The notes beneath the pieces were generated by a model. That model did no database searches and was not told the origin of the DNA. It saw only the letters and a program-made list of their open reading frames with translations. Of a stretch of DNA of 64,000 nucleotides, positions 8,241 through 17,641 are shown piece after piece (within the stretch, counting starts at the first letter, position 1; every line of letters begins with the position of its first letter). The DNA comes from Brevundimonas sp. NIBR10. Its GTDB lineage: Bacteria > Pseudomonadota > Alphaproteobacteria > Caulobacterales > Caulobacteraceae. The stretch covers positions 1,736,001 through 1,800,000 of the forward strand of contig NZ_CP115464.1 of NCBI RefSeq assembly GCF_027912515.1, given 5' to 3'. The position numbers were made by a program, and so were the translations under genes.

Positions 8241-11200
8241 TCAGTTGATCCGGCGCGGCGCGAACCAGCCGTCGTCGGTCTTCTGGACCGAGCCTGCGAC
8301 GGCCAGAACGGCCAGAACGCGTTCGATCCGGAGAGCGGCCCGATTTGTCGATCGAACGACGAACCCGCGGGCCAGCGACCTGGGCTGCATCGGTCGACCC
8401 GCTTGACGCAGCATCTCGAGAAGAGCGGTGGCCATGGCGTCGTCGGCGGCGGGCAGGGGCGGGCCGACCTCGCTGAGCGAAAGGGTGGTGCTGACCTCCA
8501 GAGGCTCAGGCGAGCCCGTCCGACCACGCTGATAGGCCGGCCTAAGCCAGTTGACCCGTCCCTCCCGCTCATCCGCCGCAGCAGCCTGATTGAGGGCCGC
8601 GAGCCGGGTGACGATCGCTTCTTCCCCGATATCCTGAGGCCAGCCGTAGGCTGCGAGCACGGCCGCGTCGAGCCGGGTATGCAGATGGTCGATCAGGCCG
8701 ACACACCCGCGTTGATGGACATCACGCTGCGCCGCCGACATCGTGCCTGCCTGGCCGACGAGGCCTCTGGCATTGTAGAGGCCCGTCATCGTCAGGTCGC
8801 CGTGCCGGTCCAGGACCTCCGCCCGCAGGCGATCCAGATCTTTGGCCAGGACCGCGATATCTTCGCGCGCCTTTACTGACGGGCTAGGGAAGGCGAACCG
8901 CTCGAAGCAGGCGGTCTTGGCGTAGACGGGTCGGTCTTCCAGCAGGCCTCCCGTCGCCCGTGCCCAGGCGAGGTGTACGCTGGACGACAGCACCCCCAGA
9001 ACGAAAGGGTCGTCGGACGCCACGCAAACGAGCCGGTTGTCCGGCAGAACCTGCTTGTCGAGGAACCGGAACCAGCGATGCTTGCCGGTCTCGACCGTCA
9101 CGATGTAGCGCTCGAGCCCCTCCAGAGCGAGCCTCAGCTCCCGGCGTGGTTCACCGAGAATCCACCAGGCATCCCGATATCCGGACCTCGCGTTTCGGTC
9201 CCTGTCCGGCTTCACTGTCTCAAGCAGGTGCTGATAGATGCCCGAATGGCGTCGCCTGACGGCCGCTTCGTCCCAGCCGAACAGGTCGATGACTTCTACG
9301 GCACGCGGTCGATCGGTGAGGTCGCGGCCGTTCCGGTACTGTCGCATCGGACTTTCGGTGCCGGCATCAGATGACTCCAGCAACTGTCGCGCCTTGGCAG
9401 CCTCGACGATGAAGCCGGTGCCCATCAACTGAACCCCGCGCGAGGCCAGGCCTTCGTTGGCCCGAAGTGCGACCGCCGTCGTCACATCCGCCCCGATGCC
9501 CAGGTCGGACCGGATCAGCCCCTCGCGCTCCTGGTAGACAGGACCCGCATCGGGTTCGGCGATGACGGTTCGCAGCCGTCCACGGCCTGTCGGCCTGCCC
9601 TTCTCGACTACCGTCATGGCGACCCGGACCGCAGCGGCGTCAGGCCCCCTGAGCCAGGGATGGTCCGGAACGGCGAAAGCCAGACGCATTGGCACCGGGC
9701 CATTGAGGTGATGCTCGACCACACGCCGCGAGAACGTCTGCGTGACCGAGTTTGTGGTGATGAACCCGAAGCGCCGCAGCCGTGAGTTCGGGGTGACCAG
9801 GATTTCGGCTGCCCTGTCCCACCACCGCATCACCAGGTCTGCAGATCGAAAGCGGCCCGGACTGAGCGCCCTCAGGGTATGGACGTAGACGTCACCCAGT
9901 TCACGTCGCTGGGCCTTGGCCCCCATGAACGGAGGATTGCCGATGATGAAGTCCGCTTCCGGCCAGGCAGAACGGCCGTGCCGTCCAGGCTGGAGATCGC
10001 GCGCGGGCTTGTCGGGGTCACAGGCGATCAGGGCGTCACGGGTGCGAATGGCCCCGAAATTCCTCAGAACCGGGTCGGAGGGCTGGGCTCGTCCATGGGG
10101 CCGGAACTGCCACTGGAGGTGACCGATCCACCTGACCATTTCCGCGATGGCGGCGGCTCTGCGGTTTTTCTCGAGGCCCAGGAACTGGCCCGGGCCGACC
10201 ATGACGCCGTCGAGGTCCAGAGCTTGTCTGTCGTCTCCCAGTTCGGCCAGAACGGACAAGACCTCGGTCTCCAGCGCCTTCATCAGGTCCATGGCGACAT
10301 AGAGAAAATTACCCGTCCCGCACGCCGGGTCCAGGACGCGGGTTGCACAGAGTGACTGGTGGAACCGTCGAACGCCGGCACGAGCGGCGCGCACATTTCC
10401 CTTCTGGTAGTCGGCGATCGCCAGGGCCTCCACCCCTTCCCACTCACGACGCAGCGGTTCCATGACCGTAGGCTCGACCAGAGCTTCCACGAAGGGACGG
10501 GGCGTATAGTGGGCTCCGAGTTCGGCCCGCTGGCCGGGCTCGAGCGCCTGCTCCAACAGCGAGCCGAAGATCGCCGGTTCGACCGACCGCCAGTCACGCT
10601 GCCCTGCCTGGATCAACTGTTCCAGTTCGGGTCCCGTGATCTCGACAACGGCGTCCTTGCGAAACAGTCCGCCGTTAAAGCGTCGAAGATCGCGCCGGAT
10701 CGCAGGGCAGTGTCCTCCCTGATCCATGGTTCGGAAGAAGATCTGGGCACCGTGATGGAACTGGTGAGGACGGTCACGATACGCCTCCATCAGTCGCAGG
10801 AAGCCCCGTTCCTCGATCAGGCCGACACTGTCGGCGAACATGGCGAACAGGCATTGCATCATGAAGGTCGCGACCTTGTCATCCCAGGCCGCCTGATGGA
10901 TCGGATCGACGCGACCGTCGGCCCCTCTGGGTGCCCGAGCGCCGATCGATCGGATGAGCGCGGCCAAAGGCGTCGAAATCGCGGTCGTGACCCTGGCAGC
11001 CTTGCGGGCCGGATCGAGCGACAAGGGATCGGTCCATACTGCAGCGAGCCACTTGCGAACCTCGGGATCAGCGAGTTCGTTGAGTCCGATCCGATGATGG
11101 GTCCGATCCGGGAAAGGCACATAGGTCTTGCCCTGCCGAGCGAAGTCCGACCACAGCTCGATCGAGCGGCCGACATCGACGATGACGAGGAACGGCGGCC

Positions 11201-11600
11201 ATTCGTCGAGCGCCTTGGCGTAGCCCTCCGCCTGCTTTTTGGCATGACGCATGAGGCGATCAACCGAGGCTGGCGAAGTGGGTGCGCACCGACCGCGGCG
11301 CATCATCCGCAGTTGAGGTTCAGGATCCAGCGCTCCGCCGCCCATCCGCTTGTCAGACTGCTTTGCCTCAAGGACAAAACTGCCGCGCCGGTAGCAGTCG
11401 ATGAAGCCGGTGTGGGAGTTGCCGTCGTCATGTCGAAACCGCACCGCGCGCTCGTAGCCGTAGTCCCGGTCGCCTGGCCTGTCGTCGTCTGGAGCGGGAA
11501 CGCCGAGAACGCGGCATAGCTGGGACACGAAGCTCTGATACTGAGCGCGTTCGCTGACTGAAGCTGTGCTCCAGTTCGCGATGAAGGCGTCGGCGTTCAT
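8241..11600 (-). CDS. type IIL (MmeI-like) restriction endonuclease-methyltransferase
   Basis: Single polypeptide of 1119 aa. The N-terminal nuclease site is Asp68-x9-Glu78-x-Lys80 (FIDCYRRGSFVLEAK), the same spacing as in MmeI. A helical spacer follows, then an adenine-N6 methyltransferase core with SAM motif I (VLDPACGTGNF, about residue 423) and catalytic NPPF (about residue 555), then a target-recognition region and a conserved helical end (VNWLRPAYQ). About 90 residues beyond that end resemble a winged-helix module and make it longer than MmeI (919 aa). Such enzymes methylate one strand and cut at a distance, needing no partner genes. No separate methyltransferase or specificity subunit is nearby. 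The recognition sequence cannot be read directly. ATG at 11600 has GAGGGA 6 nt upstream, inside a palindrome. Confidence 0.87.
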   Translation of the reverse strand: MNADAFIANWSTASVSERAQYQSFVSQLCRVLGVPAPDDDRPGDRDYGYERAVRFRHDDGNSHTGFIDCYRRGSFVLEAKQSDKRMGGGALDPEPQLRMMRRGRCAPTSPASVDRLMRHAKKQAEGYAKALDEWPPFLVIVDVGRSIELWSDFARQGKTYVPFPDRTHHRIGLNELADPEVRKWLAAVWTDPLSLDPARKAARVTTAISTPLAALIRSIGARAPRGADGRVDPIHQAAWDDKVATFMMQCLFAMFADSVGLIEERGFLRLMEAYRDRPHQFHHGAQIFFRTMDQGGHCPAIRRDLRRFNGGLFRKDAVVEITGPELEQLIQAGQRDWRSVEPAIFGSLLEQALEPGQRAELGAHYTPRPFVEALVEPTVMEPLRREWEGVEALAIADYQKGNVRAARAGVRRFHQSLCATRVLDPACGTGNFLYVAMDLMKALETEVLSVLAELGDDRQALDLDGVMVGPGQFLGLEKNRRAAAIAEMVRWIGHLQWQFRPHGRAQPSDPVLRNFGAIRTRDALIACDPDKPARDLQPGRHGRSAWPEADFIIGNPPFMGAKAQRRELGDVYVHTLRALSPGRFRSADLVMRWWDRAAEILVTPNSRLRRFGFITTNSVTQTFSRRVVEHHLNGPVPMRLAFAVPDHPWLRGPDAAAVRVAMTVVEKGRPTGRGRLRTVIAEPDAGPVYQEREGLIRSDLGIGADVTTAVALRANEGLASRGVQLMGTGFIVEAAKARQLLESSDAGTESPMRQYRNGRDLTDRPRAVEVIDLFGWDEAAVRRRHSGIYQHLLETVKPDRDRNARSGYRDAWWILGEPRRELRLALEGLERYIVTVETGKHRWFRFLDKQVLPDNRLVCVASDDPFVLGVLSSSVHLAWARATGGLLEDRPVYAKTACFERFAFPSPSVKAREDIAVLAKDLDRLRAEVLDRHGDLTMTGLYNARGLVGQAGTMSAAQRDVHQRGCVGLIDHLHTRLDAAVLAAYGWPQDIGEEAIVTRLAALNQAAAADEREGRVNWLRPAYQRGRTGSPEPLEVSTTLSLSEVGPPLPAADDAMATALLEMLRQAGRPMQPRSLARGFVVRSTNRAALRIERVLAVLAVAGSVQKTDDGWFAPRRIN

Positions 11601-11606
11601 GACTGA

Positions 11607-11620
11607 TCCCTCGTGAGGGA
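11607..11620 (-). promoter_or_regulatory. palindrome covering the ribosome-binding site of the type IIL gene
   Basis: TCCCTCGTGAGGGA is a perfect inverted repeat (two 6-nt arms around a 2-nt centre). On the minus strand its second arm supplies the Shine-Dalgarno GAGGGA, 6 nt before the ATG at 11600. The arms could fold in mRNA and occlude the site, or act as a DNA operator. Just upstream is an AT-rich stretch (about 11625-11660) with TATAGT on the minus strand that could be the -10 element. The function is inferred. Confidence 0.4.
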
Positions 11621-11662
11621 CCAGAATTACACCTTAGGCGGTACTATACAATCTTAGATAGA

Positions 11663-12688
11663 TTAGACTTGAAGCGGTACCCGTCTCAGCTTCGCCAGAT
11701 CGGCCGAGCCGGTGCAAAAGCAGGCCGTGCTCAACTGTCGGATAACGGTCTGGAAATGGGCGACGACGGCTTCGGTCGAGACGGTGGCGGCGTCCAGAAC
11801 CCCTGCCGCCTGACCCACGATGTCGGCGCCCAGGCGAATAGCCTTGGCGGCGTCGAGGCCGTTGCGAACGCCGCCGGAGCCGATGATGACGGTGTCGGGG
11901 CAGGCGGCGCGCACTTCGGCGATGGCACGGGCAGTCGGTATGCCCCAGTCGGCGAAGGCCAGGGCGTGTGCCTTGTCGGACGGCTCGGTGGCGCGTTCGC
12001 CCTCGATCAGGCCCCAATTGGCGCCGCCCGCCCCGGCGACGTCGAGGGCGGCGACGCCCATGTCGATCAGGCGTCGGGCGGTCGCGGCCGAGATACCGGC
12101 GCCGGTTTCCTTGACCACGACGGGCGCATCCAGACCGGCGATGAGGGCCGACAGGGCCGCGCCCACACCGCGCCAGTCGCGATCGCCCTCGGGCTGACAG
12201 GCTTCCTGAAGCGGGTTCAGATGCACGATCAGGGCGTCCGCGCCGATCATCTCGATGGCGCGACGGGCTTGGTCGAGGCCGAAGCCCCGGACCAGCTGGG
12301 CCGCGCCGATATTGGCCAGCAGGGGGACGTCGGGGGCGCGGCGACGGAGACCGGCGTCCAGGCCGGAGGCCCCGCCGTTCTCGAGGGCGCTGCGCTGGGA
12401 GCCTACGGCGAGCGCGATGCCGAGGTGCTGGGCGGCCTCGGCCAGACGGGCGTTGATCGCCTCGGCGCGGGAGGGGCCGCCGGTCATGGAGCTGATCAGC
12501 AGGGGGGCCTTCAGCCGATAGCCGAGGAAGTCGGCCCCGAGGTCGATCGCGGCGTGGTCCAGGTCCGGCAGCGCCTCATGCACAAAGCGGATGGCGTCGA
12601 AGCCCGCATCACTGGCGTGGCGACCCCGTCCGGACAGGACGACGTCGAGATGCTGGTCCTTGCGATGGGTGGTGGCGTCGTCGCTCAT
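11663..12688 (-). CDS. fni: type 2 isopentenyl-diphosphate delta-isomerase
   Basis: FMN-dependent TIM-barrel isomerase of 341 aa that interconverts IPP and DMAPP. The family signature begins with [13 protein letters not shown] near the N-terminus, then [50 protein letters not shown], and the phosphate-binding [18 protein letters not shown] near the end. It is unrelated to the type 1 Nudix isomerase. It is divergent from crtZ (66 bp apart) and supplies C5 units for the carotenoid genes next door. Carotenoid clusters of related bacteria often carry an idi gene, which supports the call. Confidence 0.93.
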   Translation of the reverse strand: MSDDATTHRKDQHLDVVLSGRGRHASDAGFDAIRFVHEALPDLDHAAIDLGADFLGYRLKAPLLISSMTGGPSRAEAINARLAEAAQHLGIALAVGSQRSALENGGASGLDAGLRRRAPDVPLLANIGAAQLVRGFGLDQARRAIEMIGADALIVHLNPLQEACQPEGDRDWRGVGAALSALIAGLDAPVVVKETGAGISAATARRLIDMGVAALDVAGAGGANWGLIEGERATEPSDKAHALAFADWGIPTARAIAEVRAACPDTVIIGSGGVRNGLDAAKAIRLGADIVGQAAGVLDAATVSTEAVVAHFQTVIRQLSTACFCTGSADLAKLRRVPLQV

Positions 12689-12753
12689 CCGATGACCTTA
12701 GCGACCTGTGGTCACGGTTGGAACGGGGCGCGACGGCGCGTAGTGTCGCGAGC

Positions 12754-13269
12754 ATGGTCGCCCTCTGGTTCACCCTGATCGTTCTGGCCGTCTTCTTCTT
12801 CATGGAGGGGGCGGCTTGGTGGACGCATCGCTATGTCATGCACGGCTGGGGCTGGGGCTGGCACCGCGACCACCACGAGCCGCATGACAAGGCTTGGGAG
12901 AAGAACGACCTCTATGCCGTCGTCGGGTGCGTGCTCGGGATGGGGCTGTTCTTCGTGGCGATGTTCACGGGATCCTGGCCGGTGCGGGCGGTGGCGACGG
13001 GGGTGACGCTTTATGGGGCCGTCTATCTGTTCGTGCACGACGGGCTGGTGCATCAGCGGTGGCCGTTTCACTGGATGCCGGCCAATGGCTATGCGCGGCG
13101 GCTGGTCCAGGCGCACAAGCTGCATCACGCGGTCCAGACGCGCGAGGGAGCGGTGTCGTTCGGGTTCGTGTTCGCGCCCGACCCTCAGCGGCTTAGCGCG
13201 ATCCTGAAGGCCCGGCGGGCCGAGCGGGCGAATCTGCCCGGGATGGTTTCGGACACCGAAGGGTCGTGA
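12754..13269 (+). CDS. crtZ: beta-carotene 3-hydroxylase
   Basis: Membrane di-iron hydroxylase of 171 aa that adds 3/3'-OH groups to beta-ionone rings (beta-carotene to zeaxanthin, canthaxanthin to astaxanthin). Metal-binding histidine clusters are HRYVMH, HRDHHEPH, HDGLVHQRWPFH and HKLHH, with hydrophobic segments around them. I start at the ATG at 12754, since the protein then begins directly with the first membrane helix (MVALWFTLIVLAVFFFMEGA); the TTG at 12718 would add 12 unsupported residues. Its stop overlaps the crtW start by 4 bp (GTGA). Confidence 0.93.
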   Translation: MVALWFTLIVLAVFFFMEGAAWWTHRYVMHGWGWGWHRDHHEPHDKAWEKNDLYAVVGCVLGMGLFFVAMFTGSWPVRAVATGVTLYGAVYLFVHDGLVHQRWPFHWMPANGYARRLVQAHKLHHAVQTREGAVSFGFVFAPDPQRLSAILKARRAERANLPGMVSDTEGS

Positions 13270-13976
13270 GCGCGGCGCGCCAGACGGCGATCGGGCTGGG
13301 TCTGGCCGCTCTGATCGTCGGCGGATGGGTCAGCCTGCACGTCTGGGCCGTTTTCTTTCATCGCCTCGAAGGCTGGGGCGTGGCCGCGGCGCCTGTGCTT
13401 ATCGCGGTTCAGAGCTGGCTTGGGGCCGGGATGTTCATCGTGGCGCACGACGCCATGCACGGCGCCCTGGCGCCGGGCCGGCCGCGCGTGAACGCGGTCG
13501 TGGGCCAGGCCTGCGTCGGGGCCTATGCGGCGTTTTCGTTCCGCAAGCTGAACGTCTGTCACCACCAGCACCACCGGACGCCGGGGGTTGAGGGCGATCC
13601 GGATTTCCATGCCGCGGATCCCACGCGGTTCGGGCCGTGGTTCCTGGGCTTCTTCCTGCGCTATTTCGGGTGGCGGGAGTTCGCGATCGTGACGGCTGTG
13701 CTGCTGGCCTATCTGTGGCTGGGGGCGAGGTCGGCGAACCTGATCCTGTTCTGGGCGGTGCCGGCGATCCTGAGCGCGCTGCAGCTGTTCGTGTTCGGGA
13801 CGTGGATCCCGCATCGGCATCAGCGGGAGGGCGTCTTTCCGGACCACCACAATGCGCGCACCCTGCCCATGCCGTGGATCCTGTCGCTGCTGACCTGTTT
13901 CCATTTCGGGCGGCACCACGAGCACCACCTGTCGCCCTCGACGCCGTGGTGGCGGCTGCCTCAAGTGAAGGTCTGA
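13266..13976 (+). CDS. crtW: beta-carotene 4-ketolase
   Basis: Membrane di-iron ketolase of 236 aa that installs 4/4'-keto groups, giving echinenone, canthaxanthin or, with CrtZ, astaxanthin. The conserved histidine motifs HDAMHG, NVCHHQHHRTPG, DPDFH and FGRHHEHHLSPSTPWWRLP are all intact. GTG start at 13266 lies inside the crtZ stop codon, so crtZ and crtW are translationally coupled. The gene converges on crtB, whose stop codon is 4 bp away, without an obvious terminator between them. Confidence 0.93.
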   Translation: MSAARQTAIGLGLAALIVGGWVSLHVWAVFFHRLEGWGVAAAPVLIAVQSWLGAGMFIVAHDAMHGALAPGRPRVNAVVGQACVGAYAAFSFRKLNVCHHQHHRTPGVEGDPDFHAADPTRFGPWFLGFFLRYFGWREFAIVTAVLLAYLWLGARSANLILFWAVPAILSALQLFVFGTWIPHRHQREGVFPDHHNARTLPMPWILSLLTCFHFGRHHEHHLSPSTPWWRLPQVKV

Positions 13977-13980
13977 CGGC

Positions 13981-14919
13981 TCAGACGCGGGTCCAGAGGT
14001 CGGGCCGGGCGGGAGCGGGATGGCCGCGGTCCAGCGTCTGGGTCCAGATGGCGATCAGGGCACCGCGACCGAACAGCCACAGCTTCATCGCCTTGCCCAC
14101 CGAAACGCGCTTGTCCCAGGCGTCGGGGCCCCGCCGGACGACCTTGCGACCGATCTCGCGATAGACGCCGCGCGCCGCCGCGATCGCCATGGATGAGCGG
14201 AAGGGCAGGCCGCGCAGGCCGTCGCGGGCGCTGTCGTAATAGGGTTCGGCCACGGCCAGCAGGCGCTGGGTGACGCCATGCACGGCGGCGCGGTTGGCGG
14301 GATCGGCGACGGCGGCGGCGGTCGGTTCGAGCCCGGCCTCGATAAGCCAGTCCGCCGGCAGATAGACCCGCCCATCCTGAGCGTCCTCGATGACGTCGCG
14401 CGAGATGTTGGTCAGCTGGAAGGCCAGACCCAGGTCCTGGGCGCGGCGCAGCACGGCCGTGTCGGTGACGTGCATCACCCTCGCCATCATCACCCCCACG
14501 ACGCCCGCGACGTGCCAGCAATAGGTCAGGACATCGTCGATGGTCCGATACTCGCGATGCTCGACGTCCATGGCGAAGCCGTCGAGCAGGTCCAGCGGCC
14601 AGCGTTCCGGCAGGCGGTGACGCAGGGCCACGCGCTGAAACGCTGCGAAGGTCTGGTCATCCATGGCCTCGCCGGCCAGGGCGCGGCGGGTCTGGTCATA
14701 GAGGCGGGCGAGGCGGCGCTGCTGCTCCTCGGGCAACAGGTTCTCGTGGCCGAAGCCGTGGTCCTGGCCGTCGATCTCGTCGTCGCAGCGGCGGCACCAG
14801 GCATAGAGCAGCCAGGCGTCCTCGCGGACCTCGGCGTCGAACAGGCGAGAGGCCGAGCGAAAGCTCTTGGACCCCTTGACGATCGAGGCCTTGGACGCGG
14901 CGAGGACGGCGTCGGTCAT
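13981..14919 (-). CDS. crtB: phytoene synthase
   Basis: Squalene/phytoene synthase fold, 312 aa, joining two geranylgeranyl diphosphates head-to-head into phytoene. Both Asp-rich Mg2+-binding motifs are present: CRRCDDEIDG near residue 45 and NISRDVIEDAQDGRVYLP near residue 165. ATG at 14919 overlaps the crtI stop (ATGA), making it the last gene of the crtY-crtI-crtB run. Its substrate must come from a GGPP synthase encoded elsewhere. Confidence 0.93.
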   Translation of the reverse strand: MTDAVLAASKASIVKGSKSFRSASRLFDAEVREDAWLLYAWCRRCDDEIDGQDHGFGHENLLPEEQQRRLARLYDQTRRALAGEAMDDQTFAAFQRVALRHRLPERWPLDLLDGFAMDVEHREYRTIDDVLTYCWHVAGVVGVMMARVMHVTDTAVLRRAQDLGLAFQLTNISRDVIEDAQDGRVYLPADWLIEAGLEPTAAAVADPANRAAVHGVTQRLLAVAEPYYDSARDGLRGLPFRSSMAIAAARGVYREIGRKVVRRGPDAWDKRVSVGKAMKLWLFGRGALIAIWTQTLDRGHPAPARPDLWTRV

Positions 14920-16427
14920 GCCTTCGCCCCTGCCAATCCCGCCTGTTCCAGCATCAGCCCCGCCGTCGCCTTGGCCGATCCGACCACGCCGGGGATGCCG
15001 GCACCGGGATGGGTCCCTGCGCCCACGATATAGAGGTTGTCGATGACGTCATCGCGATTGTGCGGCCGGAACCAGGCGCTCTGGGTCAGGATCGGTTCCA
15101 GCGAGAAGGCGCTGCCCAGGTGGGCGTTCAGGTCGTCGCGGAAATCGAAGGGGGTGTAGATGCGGGTCGTCACCAGGTCGCGCCGCAGGTTGGGGATGTA
15201 ACGTTCCTCGAGATAGTCGAGGATCTTCTCGCGATAGAGCGGCCCCTGGACCTCCCAGTCGATGTCGGCGGCCCCCAGGTGCGGCACGGGCGACAGGACG
15301 TAATGGCTCGACATGCCTTCGGGTGCCATGCCGGGGTCGGTGGCGCACGGGTTGTGCAGATAGAGCGAGAAATCTTCGGGCAGGGTCGGTCCGCCGAAGA
15401 TCTCGGCGATCAGTTCACGGTAGCGGGCGCCGAAGCAGATGGTGTGGTGGGCCAGCTGCGGCTGGGGCGTGCTAAGCCCGAAATGCAGCACGAACAGTGA
15501 CATCGAGAACCGCTTCGACTTCAGCGATTTCGCCTTGGCCTTGCCGCGCGGGGTGTCGCCCAGCAGGCGGTCGTAGGTCGCGACCACGTCGGCGTTGGAG
15601 GCGACCATGTCGGCCGAGATGGCCTGGCCGTCCTCCAGCACGACGCCAGTGGCGCGACCGTCCGAGATCTCGATGCGCTCGACCGGGGCGTTCAGCAGGA
15701 CCCGGCCGCCGAGGTCCTCGAACCCCTTGACCAATCCGGCGATCAGGGCCCCGGTGCCGCCTCTGGCGAACCAGACGCCGCCGCGCCGTTCCAGCGCATG
15801 GATCAGGGCGTAGACCGAACTGGTCTTGAACGGATCGCCGCCGACCAGGAGGGTGTGGAAGCTGAAGGCCTGACGCAGGTGCGGGTCCTGGATGTAGCGG
15901 GCGACCATGGCGTGGACGCTGTTCCAGCTTTCCAGTCGGGCCAGTTCGGGCGCGGCCTTGATCATCGACCAGAAGGACTGGAAGGGCACGGCACCGAGCC
16001 GGAGGTAGCCCTCCTGATAGAGGTCCTCCGAATATTTGTGAAAACGATCGTAGCCCGCGACGTCGGCCGGGTTGAAGGCCGCGATCTGACGCTCCATCGC
16101 GACCTGATCGTCGTTGTAGTCGAACGCCGCGCCGTCTTCCCAGCACAGGCGATAGAAGGGATCGACCGGGAGAAGCTCGACATAGTCAGCCAAGGTCTTG
16201 CCTGTGCCCTCGAACAGGTCGGTCAGGCAGTCGGGGTCGGTGATGACCGTGGGGCCCGCGTCGAAGGTGAAGCCGTGCTCGTGCCAGACGTAGGCGCGGC
16301 CGCCGGGCTTGTCGCGCTTCTCGACCAGGGTGGTCTGGATGCCAGCGCGTTGCAGACGAATGGCCAGGGCGATGCCGCCGAACCCGGCGCCGACCACAAC
16401 CGCACGCTTGGCTGCGACGTCTCTCAC
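14916..16427 (-). CDS. crtI: phytoene desaturase
   Basis: Bacterial CrtI of 503 aa, converting phytoene to lycopene in four desaturations with FAD. The N-terminal Rossmann motif VVVGAGFGGIALAIRLQRAG and VEKRDKPGGRAYVW, plus the C-terminal CrtI signature VGAGTHPGAGIPGVVGSAKATAG, are intact. The frame stays open for another 230 codons upstream, but that is the antisense-like shadow of crtY. The GTG at 16427, overlapping the crtY stop codon as GTGA, gives MRDVAAKRAVVVGAG and is the credible start. Confidence 0.93.
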   Translation of the reverse strand: MRDVAAKRAVVVGAGFGGIALAIRLQRAGIQTTLVEKRDKPGGRAYVWHEHGFTFDAGPTVITDPDCLTDLFEGTGKTLADYVELLPVDPFYRLCWEDGAAFDYNDDQVAMERQIAAFNPADVAGYDRFHKYSEDLYQEGYLRLGAVPFQSFWSMIKAAPELARLESWNSVHAMVARYIQDPHLRQAFSFHTLLVGGDPFKTSSVYALIHALERRGGVWFARGGTGALIAGLVKGFEDLGGRVLLNAPVERIEISDGRATGVVLEDGQAISADMVASNADVVATYDRLLGDTPRGKAKAKSLKSKRFSMSLFVLHFGLSTPQPQLAHHTICFGARYRELIAEIFGGPTLPEDFSLYLHNPCATDPGMAPEGMSSHYVLSPVPHLGAADIDWEVQGPLYREKILDYLEERYIPNLRRDLVTTRIYTPFDFRDDLNAHLGSAFSLEPILTQSAWFRPHNRDDVIDNLYIVGAGTHPGAGIPGVVGSAKATAGLMLEQAGLAGAKA

Positions 16428-17596
16428 AATGAGGCTCCGGCGTGGGTGTCTCTGAGTTGTCGCATGGCTTTTCCGATCGGCACAGGCGGTTTTCCGGCCA
16501 GAATGCGGGCCTTGTCCAGCGTCGTGCTGTGCCCTGCGTAGAAGCGCCGCACCACACCCTCCGACAGACCGTAGAAGCGGCGCAGGACCCGCCACCTCTG
16601 TGACGGTTCGGCGGCGCGGAACAGCATCCGGTTCAACAGACGGTAAAAGGCGCGATCGGCCCACAGCGCCTTGGACCGCGCCTCGGTCGCCTTGCGCAGG
16701 GCGGCCGAACTCAGATCGGGCAGGGCGGCGATCATCCGGGCCATGGCGACCGCGTCGGGCAGGGAATAGCCGGTCGTCGGATGAAACAGGGCGGCGGCCA
16801 GGCCCGTGCGGGCGACGGGCGATCCCTCTGCCCAGAAGGCGTCGATGTCGCCGCCCAGGGCGATGGGCAGGACGCCCTGTTCCTCGGCCATCACCGCCTC
16901 GATGGTCCAGCCGCGCGAACGGGCATAGGCGTCGATGCGGCGACCGATCAGGGCGGGGTCGAGTGCGGGCGTGTCGGCGTAATAGGTGTCCTCGACCATC
17001 ACAGTATGGGCGTCGAACGGCAGCAGATAGACGAAGCGATAGGCGTCGCCCTGACCCACGGTGGCGTCCATGATCGTGGGCCGGGTCAGGCCGTGGGGCC
17101 GGGCAAGACGAAGGGTGCATCCTACGAAGACCTGCCAGCCCAGGTCGAGGTGGGGCGTCGCCGTTGGGCCCCGCGCATCGATGACGCCGGGCGCTCGCAG
17201 GGTCCGGCCGTCAGCGAGGGTGACGTGGCCAGGCGCGATCTCGACCGCTTCGCCCGCGATCAGCCGGTCGCCGAGCAGGGGGGCGACGACGGCGTGGAGG
17301 CGTTCCGAGGTCAGGCTGTTGTAAGGCGTCTTCAGCGAGCGGCTTAGGCCCGGGAAATAGACGTCATAGCCTTCGGGCCAGCGATGCGGGGTGGCCGGGG
17401 CCAGCCAGGCGCGGTCGGCCTCGGACAGGTCGCCGTCGAAGAAGGACCATGTGTGGTTCCCGCCCAGCTGCCCATCGCGCTCGATCACGGCGAGACCAAC
17501 CTCGGGACGGTCCAGCGCCAGCCGCCAGGCGATCAGGGCGGCGGACAGGCCGCCGCCGACGAGGATCAGATCAAAAGCCGGATCGGGGACGGACAT
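16424..17596 (-). CDS. crtY: lycopene beta-cyclase
   Basis: CrtY-type lycopene cyclase of 390 aa, forming beta-ionone rings at both ends of lycopene. The FAD/NAD-binding N-terminus FDLILVGGGLSAALIAWRLA is followed by GNHTWSFFD, a typical CrtY signature, and by FHPTTGYSLPDAVAMA in the C-terminal half. It is first of the crtY-crtI-crtB run and begins 45 bp after the pgk stop on the same strand, so transcription may continue from pgk. The position of its own promoter is not evident. Confidence 0.93.
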   Translation of the reverse strand: MSVPDPAFDLILVGGGLSAALIAWRLALDRPEVGLAVIERDGQLGGNHTWSFFDGDLSEADRAWLAPATPHRWPEGYDVYFPGLSRSLKTPYNSLTSERLHAVVAPLLGDRLIAGEAVEIAPGHVTLADGRTLRAPGVIDARGPTATPHLDLGWQVFVGCTLRLARPHGLTRPTIMDATVGQGDAYRFVYLLPFDAHTVMVEDTYYADTPALDPALIGRRIDAYARSRGWTIEAVMAEEQGVLPIALGGDIDAFWAEGSPVARTGLAAALFHPTTGYSLPDAVAMARMIAALPDLSSAALRKATEARSKALWADRAFYRLLNRMLFRAAEPSQRWRVLRRFYGLSEGVVRRFYAGHSTTLDKARILAGKPPVPIGKAMRQLRDTHAGASL

Positions 17597-17641
17597 GGGG
17601 ACGGTCTAGCACGTCGCCGGCCGTTCGCGCCGCCCGATCAC

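Noticed and set aside
6643..8406. 587-codon open frame on the plus strand opposite the CrtI-like gene
   Set aside because: Antisense shadow: the minus frame has clear FAD motifs, while this frame has no recognisable domain and results from high GC at third positions.
14916..17120. Possible 734 aa CrtI fusion with a long N-terminal extension
   Set aside because: The added 230 residues are an alternative frame of crtY; the GTG at 16427 overlapping the crtY stop gives a full-length normal CrtI.
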